A DNA stretch of 64,000 nt from Streptomyces filamentosus (GTDB taxonomy: Bacteria > Actinomycetota > Actinomycetes > Streptomycetales > Streptomycetaceae): the NCBI RefSeq assembly GCF_014654895.1, contig NZ_BNBE01000002.1, forward strand, positions 62,001-126,000. The letters run 5' to 3'. The translations under genes were made by a program, and so were the position numbers. The stretch's first letter is position 1. Each line of letters opens with the position of its first letter. This document shows, piece after piece, positions 59,114-64,000 of this stretch. The notes beneath the pieces were generated by a model that was not told where the DNA came from, made no database searches, and saw only the letters and a list, made by a program, of their open reading frames with translations.

Positions 59114-62100
59114 CTATCCGCCGTGGTAGCCGATGTCGGTCAGGGTCTGAACCATGACCTGAGCGTACGCGGTGGTGCCGAGGTTGTTCGGGTGGAAGGA
59201 CTCCAGGCTGGCACAGAGGTTCTCACCGGGTGCCGGCAGGCAGGGCACCTGGTTGGCGGGATCGCCGTCGTGGAAGTCGCCGTCGCCGTTGGGGCCGATG
59301 ACGATGCCGTTGATCCATTCTTCGATGTCGCAGACACCGTGATGCTGGAAGGTGGGGATGGCGTCGGCGAAGGCGACCTTGACGCCGGTCTGCGCGAGTT
59401 CCGCCACCTTGGCCTTCTGCTTGTCCCGCACGTAGTCGGCCAGGGCGTTGAGGTTCTCCTGGTCCTTGGGCGTCGAACACGCCATGTCTCCCGTGCTGGC
59501 GAGACGGGGGTAACCCATGAGCACGATTCGGGCGTTGGGTGCTGTGGATGCGATTTGATGGATGAGGACGCCAGTGTCGGTGACGGCCTGGTCGACCCTC
59601 GGCGTGAAGTCCCCCATCTTGCACGAGGCGATGATCCAGCAGTTCGTGACCGCGTCGGTGAAGGCGTCTCCGTCGTTGCCGCCGATGGTCAGCATGACCA
59701 GAGTGGTGTCTGCGCTGAGCACACCCGAGTCAAGCTGTGACTTCTCATGATAGTTGCCCATGAGGCCCCATTGGTTCGGGTTGCCCTTGGTCACCTGCTG
59801 GGTTTTCGCGCCGGAGCAAGACACGTTCTGGAACTCGACAACGGAGCTGAAACCGTCGGAGAGCCAGCCGATGCCGGCGCTCTGGGAGGGAAGGACGACC
59901 TTGCGCGCCCAGGAGTTGGCGCTCCGCCGGCACGCGTTCCACCGGCTGGTGCCGTGGGAGGTGTTCGACTCGGGAGAGTAGGCGCCTGCTCCCTCGCCGG
60001 AGGAGTAGGAGTCGCCCATGGCGACGACCATGTGCTGCGGCTTGCCGGGGAGCGGCTGGAAAGCGACCGCGTCCCAGGCGATGTCCTCGTCGGCGGTGCC
60101 GTCGTCGGTGGTGTTCGACAGTTCCACCTTCGGGGTGCCGGTGAAGTGGTAGACGCCGAGGTCCACCCAGGTGTTGGCGCTGAAGTGGGTGTTGACGTAG
60201 CGGTCGCGGTCGCCGCCCGCGACGCCCTTGATCACGTAGTGGGCCTGCTGGGTGTGCGTCCCGGTGTCCGGCATGTGGGCGAAGACGCGGACCCATTTGT
60301 CGAAGCTCTGGCCGAGGGTCCAGGTGCCGGTGATGGTCATCCGACCGCCGGGACCGCCGAGGTGCGCGGTGTCACGTGTGTGGGCGTACCAGAAGTGTCC
60401 GTTGTAGCCGCCGCCGATCTGGTGCAGGTCGCCCTTGGCCTCGTACTTGCCCTCGGCGTCCGGGTTGAAGCTGAACTGGAAGGAGCCGGCGGACAGCGAG
60501 GTGCCGCAGTCGCTCCATGTCTGTGTCTCGTTCGGGAGGGATTCGACGATGAATGCGTTCGACGGGAATCCGCTGGGGGTCTCGCAGGCGGGGGTGCCGT
60601 ACTGGAGGCGGGTTCCGCGGCCCGGTTCGGCGCGCAGGGTCAGGTACTTGATGTCCTCGTGGCCGCAGGTGCTGGCGCAGTCGTTCTTCCAGGTGACGTT
60701 GGACCCGCGGTACCAGTACTGCGTGTAGCAGATCTCGGTGGTGCACTGCGGCGGGTTGTTCGGGTCGCAGCTGTTGGCGGTGTTGCAGAACGCGCTGAGC
60801 GGTGGCTTGACCCGCGTACGGTCACCGGTGCTGATCCACCAGGCCGGGCGGAAGCCCGCGGAGATGAAGCCGGATTCACCGGGCCAGTCCTGCCGGCCGC
60901 TGGTGGAGTAGGAGCGGCCGGTGTCCATCGACCAGGCGGCCCAGCCGAGCACCTTCTCCTCGTACGGCCACCTCTGGGGGTTGGCCGCGTCGGTGGGACT
61001 GTTCTCCATGAAGGGGCCGCGGGAGGCGGGGTACATGGGGTTGGCCGGGTTGTTGTACCAGCCCAGGCCCCAGGGGGCGCCCGGGGTGGTGGGGGCGTTG
61101 AAACCGAGGTTGTAGTTCCAGAGTGCGGCGAACCAGTTCTCCGGCTTGGCGGGGTCGTCGTTGTTGACGGTGATCCGCTGTCCGTCGGTGTGGAGCTGGT
61201 TCCACTTGTCGGCGAGGATGTACATCGACGCGGCGATGTTCACCGTGTAGTCGAGTGCGACGGCCTGCTGCTTGACCGGGGACAGGGCGGTCTCGCCGGG
61301 CTTCTCGTGGCCGGCCATGCGCATGCCGTCGGTGACCTGTCCGATGCCGTAGCCGCAGTCGGAGTTCTCCCAGTGGATCTTCCAGTAGGAGTCCGAGTCG
61401 CTGCCCTTGTGGCCGTAGAAGCCGGCGACGGCGGCCAGCGGGTTGCCCATCTGGCCGGGGATCGCGCCGGATTCGGCCTGCCAGAGGTTCGACTCCTGGG
61501 CGAGGACGCCGAGCAGGACCTGGGCCGGGATGCGGCCACCGGTGTTCAGCTTCGGCGCGGGGAACAGGCCCTGCGGGTCGACGGTGCCGACCCCGAGCTG
61601 GGTGCGCCAGCCGCCCTGGGTGACCCACTGGGAGCGCAGTTCGCCGCGAATGGCCATGTCGACGGCCCATTCGACCTGGTTCGGCGTGGGCTGCAGAGCC
61701 TGGTTGCTCACGTCGTTGCGGGGGACGGAGCACCAGCGGTCGGTGTCGACGGGGTCGTTGGCCAGGGAGGACGTGGTGAGTGTGGCGGATTCGGATGCGG
61801 CGCTCGCGTCGGGCGCGGCCGGGGAGAGGGCGCCCTCGCCCGGGGCGCCTTCCGCGTCCCGTACCGACTGGGTGAACTCCTCGCCGGTGGCCGTGGTCCT
61901 CGTGGTCACCGTCACCGGCTGCTCGTCGTCGGGGGAGACGGGGGCGCTCTCGTCGTTCCGGGGGAGCGGCTCGGAGGTTGTGGAGCTCCGTCCGGCGCTC
62001 TTGAGGCGGTCCAGCCCCCGGCGGACGGTGGAGGAGAGCACCGGGTCGACGGCGAGGCGGCCCTCGCCGGAGACGGTGGCGTCGGCGGGTACGGCGAGGG

Positions 62101-63103
62101 GGACGACCCCGGTCCCCGCGACGTGCGGTGGCGCGGCAGGGGTGCCGGTGAGGAAGACCTTGCCGGCGCGGCCCTGCTTCAGGGCGAGGTCGCCGAGCTT
62201 GCCGGTGGCGAGTGTCGACACGGTCTTCCGGTCGCCGCGCCACAGCTTGGCGGACGCGGTGCCGTTCCGGTGGTCGAGGAAGGCGATCCCGTTCTTCCCC
62301 GACGGCTGGATGTCGGCGGGGACTTCGGAGGTGGTGGCGAGGTTCTCGACCTTGCCCTCCCGGTCCACGTGCACCAGCCTGCGGCCGCGCGCGGCGACGG
62401 TGCCGTCCGCCACGGGGACGGCGGAGGTCACCTGGCCGGTCACGGCCGTGTCGGAGACGACGCCACCGGTGGTGTCCACGGTGAGGAGGCGGCTTTGGTC
62501 GTCCCGGAAGGCGCTGAAGACCGCGGTGCCGGTCGCCGAATTGCACCGCGGGTCGAAGTACGCGAGGGACGCGGTGAACGGGAGCTTCGTCACCCGGCCG
62601 GAGTCGATGTCGACGATGGCGGTGAACGCGCCGCCCATCATCAGGTCCGGACGGTTCGTGAACGTGCGGGGGGCGTAGGCGACCGCTACGTGCGAGCGGT
62701 CCATGACGCACTCGTTGCCGATCCAGGAGTCCGCCTGCATACCCGGTTCGGCCAGGACGGCCACGGTCTTCCAGGCGTACGCGTCGGCGCCGTCCGCGGC
62801 GAGGACGCGCAGGCCATCGGCGTCGGCCGCGGTCGTGATGACACGGTCCGTGGAGTTCTTCCAGCCCGGGCCGAGATTCTTGTCCGGGTCAGGGATCGCC
62901 TGCGGGGCGAGGCCCTGGCCAGAGGCTGCGGAGGCAGCTGTGGCATGTGGCGTGTCGCCTGGAGCCGGTGCGGCCGTCGCGGAGCCGGCAGCCTGGAGAA
63001 GCCCTCCCGCCAATGCGGTGCTCACCACCAAGGCGGCTGGGCCGCGTATGTACCGTGCGGATGTGCGGGCCTGTCTTTTCAATTCTTGGCACTCCTGGAG
63101 CAT
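59114..63103 (-). CDS. Large secreted multidomain SGNH/GDSL hydrolase
   Basis: 1329 residues with a signal peptide (RGPAALVVSTALAGGLLQAA). Residues ~60-420 form a beta-rich region (propeller-like repeats such as GAFTAIVDIDSGRVTKLPF). Residues ~500-720 resemble a transglycosylase/lysozyme-like domain with candidate Glu in GVLAQESNLWQAESG and SDCGYGIGQVTDGM. A beta-sandwich with WVRVFAHMPDTGTHTQQAHY resembles golvesin-type domains. The C-terminal ~320 residues are an SGNH hydrolase: Ser in AMGDSYSSGEG, oxyanion residues in TIGGND and His in SFHPNNLG. Likely exported and acting on cell-wall glycan or acyl groups. Confidence 0.82.
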   Translation of the reverse strand: MLQECQELKRQARTSARYIRGPAALVVSTALAGGLLQAAGSATAAPAPGDTPHATAASAASGQGLAPQAIPDPDKNLGPGWKNSTDRVITTAADADGLRVLAADGADAYAWKTVAVLAEPGMQADSWIGNECVMDRSHVAVAYAPRTFTNRPDLMMGGAFTAIVDIDSGRVTKLPFTASLAYFDPRCNSATGTAVFSAFRDDQSRLLTVDTTGGVVSDTAVTGQVTSAVPVADGTVAARGRRLVHVDREGKVENLATTSEVPADIQPSGKNGIAFLDHRNGTASAKLWRGDRKTVSTLATGKLGDLALKQGRAGKVFLTGTPAAPPHVAGTGVVPLAVPADATVSGEGRLAVDPVLSSTVRRGLDRLKSAGRSSTTSEPLPRNDESAPVSPDDEQPVTVTTRTTATGEEFTQSVRDAEGAPGEGALSPAAPDASAASESATLTTSSLANDPVDTDRWCSVPRNDVSNQALQPTPNQVEWAVDMAIRGELRSQWVTQGGWRTQLGVGTVDPQGLFPAPKLNTGGRIPAQVLLGVLAQESNLWQAESGAIPGQMGNPLAAVAGFYGHKGSDSDSYWKIHWENSDCGYGIGQVTDGMRMAGHEKPGETALSPVKQQAVALDYTVNIAASMYILADKWNQLHTDGQRITVNNDDPAKPENWFAALWNYNLGFNAPTTPGAPWGLGWYNNPANPMYPASRGPFMENSPTDAANPQRWPYEEKVLGWAAWSMDTGRSYSTSGRQDWPGESGFISAGFRPAWWISTGDRTRVKPPLSAFCNTANSCDPNNPPQCTTEICYTQYWYRGSNVTWKNDCASTCGHEDIKYLTLRAEPGRGTRLQYGTPACETPSGFPSNAFIVESLPNETQTWSDCGTSLSAGSFQFSFNPDAEGKYEAKGDLHQIGGGYNGHFWYAHTRDTAHLGGPGGRMTITGTWTLGQSFDKWVRVFAHMPDTGTHTQQAHYVIKGVAGGDRDRYVNTHFSANTWVDLGVYHFTGTPKVELSNTTDDGTADEDIAWDAVAFQPLPGKPQHMVVAMGDSYSSGEGAGAYSPESNTSHGTSRWNACRRSANSWARKVVLPSQSAGIGWLSDGFSSVVEFQNVSCSGAKTQQVTKGNPNQWGLMGNYHEKSQLDSGVLSADTTLVMLTIGGNDGDAFTDAVTNCWIIASCKMGDFTPRVDQAVTDTGVLIHQIASTAPNARIVLMGYPRLASTGDMACSTPKDQENLNALADYVRDKQKAKVAELAQTGVKVAFADAIPTFQHHGVCDIEEWINGIVIGPNGDGDFHDGDPANQVPCLPAPGENLCASLESFHPNNLGTTAYAQVMVQTLTDIGYHGG

Positions 63104-63289
63104 CGGAGGATCGAAGTCCTGGCTGTGAGCGCGGGCATGCCGAGCGGGAATGTCGAGGGTGAGGCCGTGACACTCCGAGGTGGTGCGGTTCTGGTGAGAC
63201 GGAGCGCGCCTTGTCGATGGTGGCGCGGACGTCTGCGGCGGCTGCGCCGGTCTCCGCGACGCGCTTCCTCGCTCCGGCGGGGAGCGCGG

Positions 63290-63799
63290 CTACCGGTAGA
63301 CGTCGACGACCACGCGGTCCGGCTGCGTCAGATGGAAGACGTTGTATCGGGTCGAGGGGCCGAGCGAGAGGCCGAACTGGGCCCTGGCGGCATGGAAGTT
63401 GGTCAGCTGCACTCCCTTGATCGTGGGCAGGCCGAACGACTTGCTCCATTCCACTCCGGAGGCCAGGTGCGCGGGTTCCATCGTGATGAACAGGTACGAC
63501 GTCCCCTTGACGGTCACGTACTCCGTCAGACCGCTCATCGGGGTGTAGGCGCCGGTCGTGTTCGTCTCCGTGCCGAAGATCCGGGTGGGCGCGGTGAGGT
63601 CGAACACCAGACGGTCGTAGTCTGTGTGCGTCGCTGCGCGTATGCCCGTGATGCAGGGGCTGTCGTAGCACGTCACGGCTGTGGCGGCGGTTTCGGCAGG
63701 GGTGGCGGCGGTGGCCGTCGGCAGGGTGAGCACCGATGCGACCGCGGCAGCGGCGAGGGGCATGGCGACGCGGGCCCACGTACGAAGCGATCTACTCAT
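63290..63799 (-). CDS. Secreted AMIN-like domain protein (paralogue B)
   Basis: 169 residues with a signal peptide (MPLAAAAVASVLTLPTATAA). Same plan as paralogue A: Cys pair (TCYDSPCITGIRAATHTDYD), central beta domain, and the end STRYNVFHLTQPDRVVVDVY. It lies just upstream of the SGNH gene on the same strand, with about 186 bp between. Confidence 0.82.
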   Translation of the reverse strand: MSRSLRTWARVAMPLAAAAVASVLTLPTATAATPAETAATAVTCYDSPCITGIRAATHTDYDRLVFDLTAPTRIFGTETNTTGAYTPMSGLTEYVTVKGTSYLFITMEPAHLASGVEWSKSFGLPTIKGVQLTNFHAARAQFGLSLGPSTRYNVFHLTQPDRVVVDVYR

Positions 63800-63875
63800 G
63801 ACAGAGGGACTCCTGACTCGAAACGAGGGTGGGGTGACCGGACCGAGACGAGGTGGACCGGACGGCTGTCCGGGG

Positions 63876-64000
63876 CTATCGGTAGATGTCGACGACCAGG
63901 CGGTTCGGCTGGGTCAGCTGAAAGACCTGGTAACCCGTCGACGACCCGAGCGTGATGCCGAACTGGACGCGCTTGTCGAAGCGGTTGTCGAACGCCGGCA
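63876..64000 (-). CDS. AMIN-like domain protein, C-terminal fragment (paralogue C)
   Basis: Runs off the right edge. The visible C-terminus (VQFGITLGSSTGYQVFQLTQ, then PNRLVVDIYR and a TAG at 63876-63878) is clearly a third member of the AMIN-like set. The three paralogues share the ending LTQP(N/D)R(V/L)VVD(V/I)YR. Confidence 0.75.
   Translation of the reverse strand, partial: PAFDNRFDKRVQFGITLGSSTGYQVFQLTQPNRLVVDIYR

Noticed and set aside
59747..63955. 1402-codon plus-strand open frame
   Set aside because: Antisense to the SGNH protein, which has a signal peptide and catalytic motifs; the plus frame is repetitive Gly/Val/Arg with no start signal.
1..64000. tRNA, rRNA, telomere or CRISPR sequences
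   Set aside because: None recognised by eye on either strand; no cloverleaf-like 3' CCA genes and no terminal foldback palindromes were seen. A covariance-model scan would be decisive.

Overview
The window is high-GC actinobacterial DNA. Codon use, GTG starts, gene families and IS types all point to Streptomyces or a close relative. A Tap/Tpg pair (telomere-associated protein and terminal protein, 38140-40847) and a plasmid-type parA with three upstream operator-like palindromes (105-1537) suggest a linear plasmid or a plasmid-derived chromosome arm. No telomere is inside the window, and both ends cut through genes.

Layout. 1-1540: partition locus (parA plus the start of a parB-like gene). 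1544-6990: an IS630-type element and two IS5-type elements, each with a small non-transposase gene lying with its transposase among the IS ends. 7.2-9.2 kb: lipoprotein and small hypothetical genes. 9.2-13.4 kb: two overlapping large tyrosine recombinases beside a 3'-damaged RapZ-C-like gene. 13.4-19.4 kb: IS110, IS630 and IstB material with single small cargo-like genes (DUF6368, SMI1/KNR4-like). 19.6-25.0 kb: UDP-glucose dehydrogenase, Nudix hydrolase and asparagine-synthetase-like amidotransferase, opposite a TPR regulator. 25.0-30.3 kb: a decayed second integrase set with a DUF6262 partner, interrupted by an IS5 element carrying a DUF6924 gene. 30.4-37.9 kb: small genes, including a Gly-Trp repeat micro-protein, a HAD phosphatase with a decayed duplicate, a pentapeptide-like membrane protein and a subtilisin-inhibitor-like protein. 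38.1-40.9 kb: tap-tpg. 41.3-46.9 kb: a CHAT protease / STAND NTPase / TPR effector with sixteen near-identical 41-residue repeats, followed by an EACC1-like partner. 47.2-56.0 kb: a compact biosynthetic locus (regulator; P450; PGM1-like ATP-grasp ligase; Asp/Asn-type hydroxylase; amidinotransferase; second ATP-grasp ligase; APH-fold kinase). 56.4-64.0 kb: secreted and membrane proteins, with a 1329-residue SGNH hydrolase flanked by AMIN-like paralogues.

Two things stand out. First, at least four IS elements from two unrelated families share one architecture: outer inverted repeat, single cargo gene, transposase, inverted repeat. In most of them a degenerate spare end remains between cargo and transposase. 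A transposase-free cassette at 37.4-38.0 kb looks like the same idea reduced to ends plus cargo. This suggests repeated capture of small genes by IS elements that skip a weakened end and use a distal one. Second, the 48-56 kb locus combines an amidinotransferase with two ATP-grasp ligases and two oxygenases. It predicts a guanidino (N-amidino) amino acid joined to another amino acid or peptide, related in logic to pheganomycin, resorcinomycin and ketomemicin but with a different enzyme set.

Caution: several long genes are broken only by one missing base in a G/C run (IS630 transposase twice, the 26.9 kb integrase, the CHAT gene). These may be real decay or residual sequencing error. All family names come from reading the translations; no database search was run.
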